Of a DNA stretch of 64,000 nt, positions 39,758 to 48,964 are shown in pieces (the first letter of the stretch is position 1; each line of letters starts with the position of its first letter). The notes below the pieces were generated by a model, which ran no database searches, was not told where the DNA came from, and saw only the letters and a list, made by a program, of their open reading frames with translations. Made by a program: the position numbers and the translations under genes. This stretch comes from Mucilaginibacter sp. JRF (GTDB taxonomy: Bacteria > Bacteroidota > Bacteroidia > Sphingobacteriales > Sphingobacteriaceae), in the NCBI RefSeq assembly GCF_015223065.1, contig NZ_JADFBY010000002.1, forward strand, positions 248,001 through 312,000, read 5' to 3'.

Positions 39758-39787
39758 CAAAAAAAAGCCTCTGCGGGGTGCAGAGGC
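39758..39787 (-). terminator. Terminator of ftsZ (end of the dcw cluster)
   Basis: GCCTCTGC (39767-39774) pairs with GCAGAGGC (39780-39787) around GGGGT. The A-run 39758-39766 is the T-run on the minus strand. It lies 22 bases beyond the ftsZ stop. Confidence 0.92.
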
Positions 39788-39809
39788 CTGAATTATGTTT
39801 TGGGAATTG

Positions 39810-41405
39810 TTAATCTACATTATCATGTAAAAACGAGTTGTTGTTCCTGATCTCGGTTTTACCTTCATCATCAGGTAACAACGAGAAACGCGATATCTGG
39901 CTCTCGTTTGATGCAGGTGTTTGCTGTAAGGCTATCTCCTTGCGTTTGTAGGCCGGTACGTTCTCCATCTCCTGTAAGTTGCCTGAGCGTAGTTTCATAC
40001 TCAGATCCTTCAACCTCATAATTCGCTCGCGCGATTTACGCAGTTGCTCCTCCATTGATTCCTCGGTCTTGTCATCGTCAGCACCGGCAACAGGTTCCGG
40101 GGTTGGTTCCGGCTCGGGTTGTACAGGCTCAACGGCATGGTATTGCATTACCGATTCTGTTACCTTAAAGGTAAAGTCGGTAGCTTCAGGCTCGGCGGCA
40201 GCTTTAGGCTCCTCCGGCGTAAGCTGATGCCTAACAACAGGGGCTCCGGCTTCTTCGGCATTACGGGCAGCGAACAGATCGAACAAACCGGTTTGCTTAG
40301 GTTCTTCCTTAGCTTTCATGTATGGCTCGGCAACAGCATCTGGCTGAACCGGGGTAATGAACTCATTAACCGGTTTAACCATTGGCGCATCTTCAGGTAT
40401 CAGCATCGAAACTACTTTCTTGTTGCTGATCTCTTTCTCGCGCTCATCCTTGGTTTGGAAACCTGTAGCTATAATAGTAACCGATATTTTGTCACCTAAA
40501 TTCTCGTCGCGGCAATTACCCCAAATCAGGTCGGCGGCAAGGCCTGCTTCTTCCTGTATGTAATCGGTAATTACGCTTACTTCATCCATAGTTACCTCTT
40601 TATCGCCCGAGGTAATGTTTAACAGGATGTAGCGTGCACCCTCAATTTCGTTATCCTTTAACAGTGGCGATGCCAAAGCACCTTCAACCGCTTTTAGGGC
40701 ACGGTTTTCGCCATCGGCAGAACTGCTACCCATTATGGCTACGCCGCTATCCTTCATTACAGTGCGCACATCCTTAAAGTCAACGTTGATATAGCCCGGC
40801 AGGGTAATGATCTCGGCAATGCCTTTGGCGGCAGTGGTCAAAATATTATCAGCCTGGCCAAATGCCGAACCCAGGGTAAGATTGCCAAATATCTGGCGTA
40901 ACCTGTCGTTCGAGATCACCAGGTACGAGTCAACATATTTTTTCAGTTCTTCCAAACCTTCCTCGGCCTGCATTTTACGGCGTTTGCCTTCAAACGAGAA
41001 CGGGGTGGTTATGATACCTACGGTAAGTATATCCAATTCGCGGGCTGCTTTGGCAATGATAGGGCTTGCGCCTGTACCGGTGCCACCACCCATACCCGCT
41101 GTAATAAACAGCATTTTGGTATTGGTGCCAAGCATCTGCTTTATATCGTCAATATTTTCGATAGCTGAGTTTTTGCCAACTTCGGGTATCGAACCTGCGC
41201 CCATACCTTCGGTAAGGCTGGCACCTAACTGTACTTTATTGGGGATAGGGCTAAGCTCTAAAGCTTGTGCATCGGTGTTACAAATAATGAAATCAACACC
41301 GGTAATTCCCTGCCTGTACATGTGGTTTACAGCGTTGCCACCACCACCGCCAACACCAATAACCTTGATGATTGACGATTTTTCTTTTAACATCTCAAAC
41401 TGCAT
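39810..41405 (-). CDS. ftsZ: Cell division protein FtsZ
   Basis: Tubulin-like GTPase that forms the division ring. The 531-residue protein has GVGGGGGNAVNHMY, the signature GMGGGTGTGASPIIA, and the GTPase domain to about residue 320. An acidic, proline-rich linker of about 160 residues follows. VPAYKRKEI at about 483-491 looks like the conserved C-terminal peptide that binds FtsA, but about 40 more residues follow, ending NNSFLHDNVD. It is the last gene of the cluster and is preceded by a gap with TTTTCCACA boxes. Confidence 0.97.
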   Translation of the reverse strand: MQFEMLKEKSSIIKVIGVGGGGGNAVNHMYRQGITGVDFIICNTDAQALELSPIPNKVQLGASLTEGMGAGSIPEVGKNSAIENIDDIKQMLGTNTKMLFITAGMGGGTGTGASPIIAKAARELDILTVGIITTPFSFEGKRRKMQAEEGLEELKKYVDSYLVISNDRLRQIFGNLTLGSAFGQADNILTTAAKGIAEIITLPGYINVDFKDVRTVMKDSGVAIMGSSSADGENRALKAVEGALASPLLKDNEIEGARYILLNITSGDKEVTMDEVSVITDYIQEEAGLAADLIWGNCRDENLGDKISVTIIATGFQTKDEREKEISNKKVVSMLIPEDAPMVKPVNEFITPVQPDAVAEPYMKAKEEPKQTGLFDLFAARNAEEAGAPVVRHQLTPEEPKAAAEPEATDFTFKVTESVMQYHAVEPVQPEPEPTPEPVAGADDDKTEESMEEQLRKSRERIMRLKDLSMKLRSGNLQEMENVPAYKRKEIALQQTPASNESQISRFSLLPDDEGKTEIRNNNSFLHDNVD

Positions 41406-41471
41406 ATCTCTTTGTTTCAGCTAAATGTATTTTGACGATCAGTCAGAATTCTCTATCGTAATATTATAACT

Positions 41472-41513
41472 TTTTCCACAATGTTTTTCCACAATTGTCG
41501 ATATTGTGGAAAA
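41472..41513. promoter_or_regulatory. Three TTTTCCACA boxes between ftsA and ftsZ
   Basis: TTTTCCACA occurs at 41472-41480 and 41485-41493, and as its reverse complement TGTGGAAAA at 41505-41513. Each fits the broad DnaA-box form TTWTNCACA. The second and third copies also form an 11-pair hairpin (TTTTCCACAAT/ATTGTGGAAAA). They could therefore be a DnaA-responsive site, an RNA hairpin, or both. Confidence 0.4.
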
Positions 41514-41531
41514 GTTTTCGTTTGTGAATAA

Positions 41532-42881
41532 TTACTTCAGGAAGTCCTCATCCTTGATGTCATCCTTAATAAACTTTTTACCGCTCTCTAATATTTTACT
41601 CAGTAAGCCGTATTTTTTCTCCTCGCCGGTGTATTTAACCTTCTCAGGTTTTGCTACGGCAGGGGCGGTAAGCGTAAGCGTATCATACTCCATTTTCTGG
41701 ATGCCTTTTATCAGCAGGCCTATACCTGTGGCAAAGGTCGGGCTTTGCAGCTCCTCGTAAATGCCTTTTGGTAAAACCTCGTTTTTGGCCAGGTGCTCAT
41801 TAGGGTAACCCACGCGGCAATCCAGGCCGGTTACATATTCAACAAGTTGGGTAAGGTGTTTAAGCTGCGCGCCGCCACCGGTTATAACTATACCGGCAAT
41901 CAGTTTCTTCTCGTAGCCTGATGATTTGATCTCGTAGTACACATGCTCAATGATCTCCTCCATACGAGCCTGAATAACGAATGCCAGATTTTTAACCGAT
42001 ATCTCCTTCGGTTCACGACCGCGCAAACCCGGTACGCAAACTATCTCGTTCTCCTTGTTCTCATCAGCCAGGGCCGAGCCGAAACGTACTTTCAACTGCT
42101 CGGCGATGTTGCGCATTACTGAACAGCCCTCGCGAATATCCTCAGTTACACTATTACCGCCAAATGGAATAACGGCTGTGTGACGGATAATACCTTCGTG
42201 AAAGATGGCCACATCAGTAGTACCACCACCAATATCAACCAATACCACACCGGCTTCTTTTTCCTCATCGCTTAATACCGACTCTGACGAGGCCAGCGGC
42301 TCCAGTATCAGCTCAGAACTTTCCAGGTGTGCCTTGTTAACACATTTTACTATGTTTTTGATAGCGGTAACTTGACCGGAAATAATATGGAAGTTAGCCT
42401 CCAAACGCACGCCTGCCATCCCGATAGGATCTTTAATGCCCGGCTCGTTATCAACAGTAAACTCCTGCGGCAATACATGGATGATCTCCTCGCCCGGGGG
42501 CATCACCAGGTTGTACATATCCTCGATCAGCTTATCAATATCCTTGCGGGATATTTCGCTTTGCAGATCGCGACGGGTTATCAAACCACGGTGCTGCAAG
42601 CTTTTGATATGCTGACCGGCAATACCCACGTTCACTACCTTTATTTCAACATTTGATTGTGTACCGGCAACATCAACAGATTGTGAAATGCCCTGCACGG
42701 TTTTATCAATGTTTGACACCATACCACGGGTAACACCGGCCGATTCCGCCTTGCCTATACCCAATACCTCTATCTTCCCGTTCTTGCTGCGGCGGCCAAC
42801 AATGGCGCATATTTTTGTAGTCCCGATATCCAACCCTACAATGATCGGCGAACTTTTTTCTTGTGATAAACCCTTGTCCAT
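41532..42881 (-). CDS. ftsA: Cell division protein FtsA
   Basis: Actin-like ATPase that tethers FtsZ to the membrane. The 449-residue protein has the phosphate-1 motif GLDIGTTKICAIVG, an SHS2/1C domain (VEIKVVNVGIAGQHI), phosphate-2 VLVDIGGGTTDVAIF and the adenosine motif AGIVITGGGAQLKHL. The C-terminus has a linker ending in basic FIKDDIKDEDFLK. It starts one base after the ftsQ stop. Confidence 0.96.
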   Translation of the reverse strand: MDKGLSQEKSSPIIVGLDIGTTKICAIVGRRSKNGKIEVLGIGKAESAGVTRGMVSNIDKTVQGISQSVDVAGTQSNVEIKVVNVGIAGQHIKSLQHRGLITRRDLQSEISRKDIDKLIEDMYNLVMPPGEEIIHVLPQEFTVDNEPGIKDPIGMAGVRLEANFHIISGQVTAIKNIVKCVNKAHLESSELILEPLASSESVLSDEEKEAGVVLVDIGGGTTDVAIFHEGIIRHTAVIPFGGNSVTEDIREGCSVMRNIAEQLKVRFGSALADENKENEIVCVPGLRGREPKEISVKNLAFVIQARMEEIIEHVYYEIKSSGYEKKLIAGIVITGGGAQLKHLTQLVEYVTGLDCRVGYPNEHLAKNEVLPKGIYEELQSPTFATGIGLLIKGIQKMEYDTLTLTAPAVAKPEKVKYTGEEKKYGLLSKILESGKKFIKDDIKDEDFLK

Positions 42882-42882
42882 T

Positions 42883-43761
42883 TTACTGTTGTTTTATTTG
42901 CGATGTGTCGTTATTCAGTTTCTTTGTCGTGTCCTTTTTTATGGGGGCACTTTTCTTTTTGGCGCTGTCGGCCTTGCTGTCCTCGTTCTTGATGCCTATT
43001 ACCTGGTTGGTGTACTTAACATTCAAGGCCTTGTATTTATCCCAGCCCACCTTTGGCAAGGCCTGGGTGTAAAAGGCCTTCAGGTTACGGAATTTAATAT
43101 CAAGCGAATCGGCATTGCCTAACAATATTTTTTGATTACCCACGCGGGGTATCAGCTCAATCTCATGCGCCGGGTTAACATATATCTGCGCTACCTGCGC
43201 ATCCCACAACGAATCCTTGTGGATGTACTCGGCCGTTTTGTACAGCGATGTTGCCAGTTTACTATGCAGCGTATCAACACGGTTGGCAAAAAGCTCATCA
43301 ATATAACCGTTAGCCACCACCACACGCGCGGTATAGTTGTTTGATAACGGCATTTTTAACCCATGCTGATCAACATAATAATCCTGATCAAAACGGTTAA
43401 TTACCCGCAGTATGGGCTGGCGCTGGGTTATCTCAACCTTGATCATGCCGTCCATATCTGTATATACCTTGGCAAACTCCACAAAGGGGTTGCCTTTTAG
43501 CTGCGTTTCCAGGTCGTGTATGTTAATATTCTCCAGGCGCCGGCCTTCAAGCGTGTTGCTGGTGGTGTGCAAAATATTATCTACCTCCTGCCTGTCAATA
43601 AAATATTGGTTGCCGGGTATATATACCTTAATACCCTTGCATACCACTTCAGCCTTTTTTATCTCGATAAAACTCATGAGCACAACCAGGCCACCCAGGC
43701 AAATTACCCAGGCAAAGCCAACAAGTATGCGGTTCCATATACGTTTACGCGACATATTCAA
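42883..43761 (-). CDS. ftsQ: Cell division protein FtsQ/DivIB
   Basis: Bitopic divisome protein of 292 residues. A basic N-terminus is followed by one helix (ILVGFAWVICLGGLVVLMSF) and a POTRA-like region (QYFIDRQEVDNILHTT, LEGRRLENINIHDLETQLKG). The C-terminal tail is lysine-rich and disordered (KADSAKKKSAPIKKDTTKK). Its start lies inside murC with a 17-base overlap. Confidence 0.9.
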   Translation of the reverse strand: MNMSRKRIWNRILVGFAWVICLGGLVVLMSFIEIKKAEVVCKGIKVYIPGNQYFIDRQEVDNILHTTSNTLEGRRLENINIHDLETQLKGNPFVEFAKVYTDMDGMIKVEITQRQPILRVINRFDQDYYVDQHGLKMPLSNNYTARVVVANGYIDELFANRVDTLHSKLATSLYKTAEYIHKDSLWDAQVAQIYVNPAHEIELIPRVGNQKILLGNADSLDIKFRNLKAFYTQALPKVGWDKYKALNVKYTNQVIGIKNEDSKADSAKKKSAPIKKDTTKKLNNDTSQIKQQ

Positions 43762-45109
43762 GCACCTTTTTTAATGGTTGTACCAACTGGTCAATATCAC
43801 CTGCACCTACCGTTAAAAGTAGCTCAGGTTTTTCATTTTCTATTATTTCTATCGTTTCTTGTTTTCCACATTTGCGCTTATTCCACAATTTCATCTTGCT
43901 GAGTATCAGTTCTGAATCTACACCCTCAATCGGCAGTTCGCGGGCGGGATAAATGTCAAGCATCAGCAGCTCGTCGCACATATCCAGCACCTCGGCAAAG
44001 CCATCGGCAAAATCGCGGGTGCGGGTGTACAGATGCGGCTGAAATATGGTGGTCAGCTTTTTATCAGGATATAATGTTTTTACCGATGATATGGCGGCAC
44101 GCAACTCCTCGGGGTGGTGGGCGTAATCATCAATAAAAATGTGTTTACCGGTTTTTACTATATACTCAAAGCGGCGTTTAACCCCTCTGAATGATTCGAG
44201 CGCGCTTTTAATGGCACCGGCGCTTACCTCTAAACGCAACGCTACCTCAATAGATGCCACGGCATTTTCAATATTATGCAAGCCGGCAATACCCAGGCAA
44301 ATGTTGCCGATGCTTACCGTGCTGTTTTTGAAATCGAAGTAGAAATTACCATTCTCTACACGGATGTTCTCAGCCACGGCATCAGCTTCACCGTTTATGG
44401 TATAGGTGCTGCCGTTAACTAATGGTAAGCCTTGTTTATGTATCAGCTGCCCGCCCTGTTTTATTTGCGAAGCGAATAGCGTGAACGATTCGGTTAAGTG
44501 CGAGTGATCGCCATATATATCCAAATGATCGGCATCCATTGAGGTTACCACGGCAATATCAGGGTGCAGGGTAAGGAATGAGCGATCATACTCATCGGCC
44601 TCAACCACTACTATATCATTTTTACCGAACAGCACATTGGTTTGGTAGTTGGATGATATGCCACCCAAAAAAGCCGAACAATCCTTGCCCGAATCTTTCA
44701 GGATATGGGCTATCATGCTTGATGTGGTGGTTTTACCATGCGTACCTGCCACCGCCACGGTATACCTGCTGGCACTGATGAGGCCCAATACCTGCGAGCG
44801 TTTGTACAGCGTAAAGCCTTTATCAACAAAAAAGTTCAATATAGCCGATTCCTTCGGGATAGCAGGGGTGTAGATGATCAGTGTGCTATCATCAGGCTGC
44901 TGAAAGCTCATTTGTATTTCGGCAGGCTTGTCCTCAAATATAATACAGATGCCCTCATTGCGCAGGCTATCGGTAAGGTCGGTAGGTGTTTTGTCGTATC
45001 CGCAAACAACACAACCTAACTGATGGAAATAGCGCGCAAGGCCACTCATGCCGATGCCGCCAATGCCCACCAGGTAAACCCGTATTATGTTGCTTAATTC
45101 CATCATCAC
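43745..45109 (-). CDS. murC: UDP-N-acetylmuramate--L-alanine ligase
   Basis: Adds the first amino acid to UDP-MurNAc. The 454-residue Mur ligase has the N-terminal YLVGIGGIGMSGLARYFHQLG, the P-loop AGTHGKTTTSSMIAHIL, the central EADEYDRSFLTLHPD and the C-terminal FIDDYAHHPEELRAAI and FQPHLYTRTRDF. Normal length. Three adjacent ATG codons begin the frame; the exact one is uncertain. Confidence 0.96.
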   Translation of the reverse strand: MMMELSNIIRVYLVGIGGIGMSGLARYFHQLGCVVCGYDKTPTDLTDSLRNEGICIIFEDKPAEIQMSFQQPDDSTLIIYTPAIPKESAILNFFVDKGFTLYKRSQVLGLISASRYTVAVAGTHGKTTTSSMIAHILKDSGKDCSAFLGGISSNYQTNVLFGKNDIVVVEADEYDRSFLTLHPDIAVVTSMDADHLDIYGDHSHLTESFTLFASQIKQGGQLIHKQGLPLVNGSTYTINGEADAVAENIRVENGNFYFDFKNSTVSIGNICLGIAGLHNIENAVASIEVALRLEVSAGAIKSALESFRGVKRRFEYIVKTGKHIFIDDYAHHPEELRAAISSVKTLYPDKKLTTIFQPHLYTRTRDFADGFAEVLDMCDELLMLDIYPARELPIEGVDSELILSKMKLWNKRKCGKQETIEIIENEKPELLLTVGAGDIDQLVQPLKKVLEYVA

Positions 45110-45113
45110 TTAA

Positions 45114-45150
45114 AATAAGGCCCCTCTACTTGCAAAGAGGGAACCTTATT
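45114..45150. repeat. Hairpin between murG and murC
   Basis: AATAAGG...CCCTCT and AGAGGG...CCTTATT form a 37-base imperfect palindrome with the core CCTCTACTTGCAAAGAGG. It fills the 43-base gap between two dcw genes on the same strand. Confidence 0.7.
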
Positions 45151-45152
45151 GT

Positions 45153-46310
45153 TTAATTGTTAATTGTTATTTGGATAACCTCTTTCGCAATTACTTCATC
45201 GGCATTGGGCATAGCCAGCTTGCCAATGTTGTTGCTTAATATTTTTTGTTTCTGTTTATCGTTCAGTAATTCCAGGGTCTTGTCAACCAGTTTGGCCTCG
45301 GCATCGCGGTCGGCTACAAACTTGGCAGCATTCTCCTGTACCAATGCTAAAGCGTTTTTGGTTTGATGGTCCTCAGCCACGTTTGGCGATGGCACCAGTA
45401 TCACCGGCTTTTTAACCTCGCACAGCTCGGCAATAGTGCCCGCCCCGGCGCGCGATATAATGATATCCGCCGCGGCATAAGCCAGATCCATACGGTTTAA
45501 AAACTCGCGCACCTGTATATTGGGATGAATATTCTCGCCCAACTGCTCTATAATGCTTTTGTAGTAATATTTGCCTGTTTGCCATATTACCTGTACATCG
45601 GCATCAATAAATTTTTGCAGGCCGGCCTGTATGCTCAGGTTAAGGGTACGTGCACCTAAACTGCCGCCCAATATCAGCACTGTTTTTTTATGTGCCGACA
45701 GGCTGTACAATTCCAGCGCCTGCATTTGCTTGCCCGTAATGCTTACCGACTCCTTACGTACCGGATTGCCGGTTTTAATGATGCGCTCGGCAGGGAAGAA
45801 TTTGTCCATCCCATCAAACGCAACACATATTTTTTTGGCCTTTTTACCCAGCCATTTGTTGGTTACGCCGGCATATGAATTTTGCTCCTGTATAAGCGTT
45901 GGTATACCTTTTAGCGATGCCGCGTATAATAACGGTCCCGAGGCATAACCACCCACGCCAACAGCGGCATCGGGTTTAAAATCTTTAATGATCTTAAGCG
46001 CCGCGCGTACGCTGCCTATCAGTTTAAAAGGGAACAGGAGGTTCTTGATAATTGAACCGCGCTGTATGCCCTGTATATTCAGGCCGATGATCTTGTAACC
46101 CGCCGCCGGAACTTTCTCCATTTCCATACGGCCTTCGGCACCTACAAACAATATCTCGGTTGATGGATCGAGCTTTTTCAGGGCATTGGCAATTGATACC
46201 GCCGGGAAAATATGCCCGCCCGTACCGCCACCGCTTATAATAATACGCCGCCCCCCGGCCCCCTGAAGGGGGAGGTTTGCGTTGTTTATATTTTTAGTTT
46301 GATCCATCAT
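45153..46310 (-). CDS. murG: UDP-GlcNAc:undecaprenyl-PP-MurNAc-pentapeptide GlcNAc transferase
   Basis: Makes lipid II from lipid I at the inner membrane face. The 385-residue GT-B enzyme has the glycine loop IIISGGGTGGHIFPAVSIA, GVGGYASGPLLYAA, ILGGSLGARTLNLSI and the UDP-binding SRAGAGTIAELCEV. The family normally starts about at RRIIISGGG. Here residues 12-22 (NLPLQGAGGRR) are encoded by a CCCCCTGAAGGGGG palindrome, so the N-terminus is partly repeat-derived. A later start would cut into the glycine-loop strand, so 46310 is kept. Confidence 0.94.
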   Translation of the reverse strand: MMDQTKNINNANLPLQGAGGRRIIISGGGTGGHIFPAVSIANALKKLDPSTEILFVGAEGRMEMEKVPAAGYKIIGLNIQGIQRGSIIKNLLFPFKLIGSVRAALKIIKDFKPDAAVGVGGYASGPLLYAASLKGIPTLIQEQNSYAGVTNKWLGKKAKKICVAFDGMDKFFPAERIIKTGNPVRKESVSITGKQMQALELYSLSAHKKTVLILGGSLGARTLNLSIQAGLQKFIDADVQVIWQTGKYYYKSIIEQLGENIHPNIQVREFLNRMDLAYAAADIIISRAGAGTIAELCEVKKPVILVPSPNVAEDHQTKNALALVQENAAKFVADRDAEAKLVDKTLELLNDKQKQKILSNNIGKLAMPNADEVIAKEVIQITINN

Positions 46311-46352
46311 TTAATTCTTTTTCATTACTCCCCTTTAGGGGCCGGGGGCTCC
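46245..46352. repeat. CCCCCTGAAGGGGG / CCCCTTTAGGGG palindromes at the murG start and in the ftsW-murG gap
   Basis: The left unit, within codons 12-22 of murG, contains GGCCCCCTGAAGGGGGAGG. The right unit (46328-46352) contains CTCCCCTTTAGGGGCCGGGG and ends at the ftsW stop. The units are approximate reverse complements and match the family at 27422-27513 and 32016-32138. Confidence 0.8.
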
Positions 46353-47504
46353 TTAAACCGCTACTTCCCTTATCTCGCCAACTACTACTTTTTTAGGTTC
46401 ATCAATATCCCTGCTTACTGATAATATGATGCCAAAGGCCACACTTGTAAACAATATGGATGTACCACCCATACTTACCAGTGGTAGCGGCACACCGGTT
46501 ACCGGCCCTAAGCCCACTGCTACGGCCATATTAGCGAATGCCTGTATGGTTAAGCTGAAACTTAGCCCTGCCGCAAGCAGCGCGCCAAACGCCTTGGGTG
46601 CCTTGGTTACTATCTTGATGCAGCGGTAAAGCAGGAAAAGGTAGATGCCTACCAATACTATGCCGCCCAGCATGCCATACTCCTCAATAATGGTGGCGTA
46701 TATAAAATCCGAATAGGGGTGAGGCAGGTAGTTACGCTCGGTACTGTTACCGGGCCCTTTACCTACAAAACCACCTGTGGCTATGGCTATCTTAGCATGG
46801 TCAGATTGGAACGACTTATCAGGATCGGCCTTTTCAGGGTGCATGAATGCGTTGATGCGGGATACATAAGTATCTCTGCGACCACCAAATAACATTACGC
46901 CGGCTAACAACACAACGCCTGCTAAACAAACCAGCGAAATTTGCTTAATGCTGATACGCCCTACAATAAGTAATAATATACTTACGCCAAAAAGCATAAT
47001 AGCTGTTGATAAACCAGCGGGCGCGATAAGTACGAAAACTAAACATACCGAACCCATTATTGGTACGAAGGATTGTTTAACATCCTTAATATTCTCCTGC
47101 TTGCGCGATAGTGTACGGGCCAGATAGGTTATCAATGATAGCTTAGCCAAATCCGATGTTTGAAAGGTCAATCCACCAGGTAGGGCTATCCAGCGGCTGG
47201 CATCATTTACGTGGCTACCAAACAAAAGTGTATAAAGCAGCAGTGGTATGGTAACAATCATTAACAGCTTTGATATACCGGCATAGTAACGGTAATCCAG
47301 CTTGTGCGATATGTACATGAGCGCGATACCCGCCACTATCATGGCCAGGTGCTTCATCAGGTATGATTCGGCGCCGGTGCCATGCTTGTAAGCAATAGTA
47401 CCCGTTGAACTATATACAGCCATCAGCGAAATAACCGACAGCACGATCACGATCAGCCATATCCAGCGGTCGCCTTTAGTGTTATTTAGTATCGCGTTTA
47501 ACAT
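46353..47504 (-). CDS. ftsW: Septal peptidoglycan glycosyltransferase FtsW (SEDS family)
   Basis: Polymerises lipid II together with FtsI. The 383-residue protein has 10 predicted helices and SEDS motifs: LALPGGLTFQTSDLAKLSL-like FQTSDLAKLSLITYLA, GPGNSTERNYLPHPYSDFIYA with the family's conserved periplasmic loop, and GPVTGVPLPLVSMGGTSIL near the C-terminus. The location in the dcw cluster between murD and murG points to FtsW rather than RodA. Confidence 0.94.
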   Translation of the reverse strand: MLNAILNNTKGDRWIWLIVIVLSVISLMAVYSSTGTIAYKHGTGAESYLMKHLAMIVAGIALMYISHKLDYRYYAGISKLLMIVTIPLLLYTLLFGSHVNDASRWIALPGGLTFQTSDLAKLSLITYLARTLSRKQENIKDVKQSFVPIMGSVCLVFVLIAPAGLSTAIMLFGVSILLLIVGRISIKQISLVCLAGVVLLAGVMLFGGRRDTYVSRINAFMHPEKADPDKSFQSDHAKIAIATGGFVGKGPGNSTERNYLPHPYSDFIYATIIEEYGMLGGIVLVGIYLFLLYRCIKIVTKAPKAFGALLAAGLSFSLTIQAFANMAVAVGLGPVTGVPLPLVSMGGTSILFTSVAFGIILSVSRDIDEPKKVVVGEIREVAV

Positions 47505-47518
47505 TTTACCTCTCCCAA

Positions 47519-47592
47519 CCCTCTCCCAAGGAGAGGGCTTTTAAAATTTTAATATTTAAAACTCCGGTTCCCCCTTCAGGGGGTTAGGGGGC
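47519..47592. repeat. Two G/C-run palindromes between murD and ftsW
   Basis: CCCTCTCC (47519-47526) pairs with GGAGAGGG (47530-47537), and CCCCCTTCAGGGGG lies at about 47570-47583, followed by TTAGGGGG. Both are of the same general family as the leuD-leuB and murG elements. Confidence 0.75.
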
Positions 47593-47593
47593 T

Positions 47594-48964
47594 CTATAAC
47601 TCCCTTACTGCATCCTTAAATTGCTGGCCGCGGTCTTCGTAGTTCTTAAACAGATCGAAGCTGGCGCAGGCCGGTGATAGTAATACGGTATCGCCTTTCT
47701 CGGCTAAATGGAAAGCGATCTGTGCTGCTTCCTGTGCCGAAAAGGTGTTCACTATTACATCAACATCATCCTCAAAAGCATCGTGTATGCGTTTGTTATC
47801 CTTGCCGAGGCATACAATGGCTTTCACCTTTTGCTTTACCAGATCCTTAAGCATACCATAGTCATTGCCCTTGTCAACACCGCCAAGTATCAGCACTACA
47901 TCGGTTGTCATGCTCTCCAGCGCATACCATGTCGAGTTAACGTTGGTAGCCTTTGAATCATTAATAAAGCTGATGCCCGATATTTTGGCAACAAACTCAA
48001 GCCTGTGCTCAATGTTCTTAAAGTTGCCCATGCTCTCCCTCATACTCTCATTCCGTAATTCAAGCACCTTGGCTACTATGCCCGATGCCATTGAATTGTA
48101 GATGTTGTGCTTCCCCTGTAGGGCCAGATCTTTAATTGACATTGTAAAATGTTCTTGATGTATGTTGATGACAATATTGTCGTTCTCCAGGTATGCACCC
48201 GGTTGTATATTCTTCTCTATTGAAAAGGGCAGCACCTGCGCGCCAAACGTGCGGCTTTGCAAACCCTTTAGTGTTTCGGCATCATCGGCACAGTATATAA
48301 AATAGTCGTGCTCCGTTTGGTTCTGCGTAATGCGAAACTTTGATGCCGCGTAGTTTTCCAGTTTATAATCGTATCTGTCCAGGTGGTCGGGTGTTATGTT
48401 GAGCAACACCGCTATATCCGCCTTAAACTGGTACATATCATCAAGCATAAAACTGCTTATCTCTAACACATAATGGTCAAAGCTTTCGGTAGCTACCTGG
48501 TAGGCAAAGCTGTTGCCTATGTTGCCGGCCAGGCCTACGTTCAATCCCGCGTTTTTCAGGATGTGGTAGGTAAGGCTGGTGGTGGTAGTTTTTCCGTTCG
48601 ATCCGGTTATGCAGATCATCTTCGCCTCGGTATACCTGCCCGCGAATTCTATCTCAGATATTACCGGCGTACCCTGCTCACGCAGTTTTTTGATGATCGG
48701 CGCCTTCTCTGGTATCCCCGGACTTTTCACTACCTCGGTAGCGGCCAGTATCTCAGCTTCGGTGTGTTGCTGCTCCTCAAAGCGAATATTCCACTGTTGA
48801 AGCTGCGCCTTGTATTTATCGGCAATAGGCCCAAAATCCGACACAAAAACATCAAAACCCTTGTGCTGCGCAAGGTATGCCGCGCCCACGCCGCTCTCGC
48901 CCGCGCCAAGCACCACAAGCTTTGCCCGTGTGTTAGGAGTTGATATGTTTTTTTGTGATTCCAC
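47594..48964 (-). CDS. murD: UDP-N-acetylmuramoylalanine--D-glutamate ligase
   Basis: Adds D-glutamate to UDP-MurNAc-L-Ala. The 456-residue protein has the N-terminal VVLGAGESGVGAAYLA-type loop (LVVLGAGESGVGAAYL), the P-loop ITGSNGKTTTTSLTYHIL, LNITPDHLDRYDYK and the C-terminal FINDSKATNVNSTWYALE and LLSPACASFDLFKNYEDRG. Normal length. It stops just beside the G-run repeat. Confidence 0.96.
   Translation of the reverse strand: MESQKNISTPNTRAKLVVLGAGESGVGAAYLAQHKGFDVFVSDFGPIADKYKAQLQQWNIRFEEQQHTEAEILAATEVVKSPGIPEKAPIIKKLREQGTPVISEIEFAGRYTEAKMICITGSNGKTTTTSLTYHILKNAGLNVGLAGNIGNSFAYQVATESFDHYVLEISSFMLDDMYQFKADIAVLLNITPDHLDRYDYKLENYAASKFRITQNQTEHDYFIYCADDAETLKGLQSRTFGAQVLPFSIEKNIQPGAYLENDNIVINIHQEHFTMSIKDLALQGKHNIYNSMASGIVAKVLELRNESMRESMGNFKNIEHRLEFVAKISGISFINDSKATNVNSTWYALESMTTDVVLILGGVDKGNDYGMLKDLVKQKVKAIVCLGKDNKRIHDAFEDDVDVIVNTFSAQEAAQIAFHLAEKGDTVLLSPACASFDLFKNYEDRGQQFKDAVREL

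Noticed and set aside
40807..41424. A 205-codon plus-strand frame opposite ftsZ
   Set aside because: It lies entirely antisense to the conserved GTPase domain and to the start of ftsZ; no domain or signal is visible.
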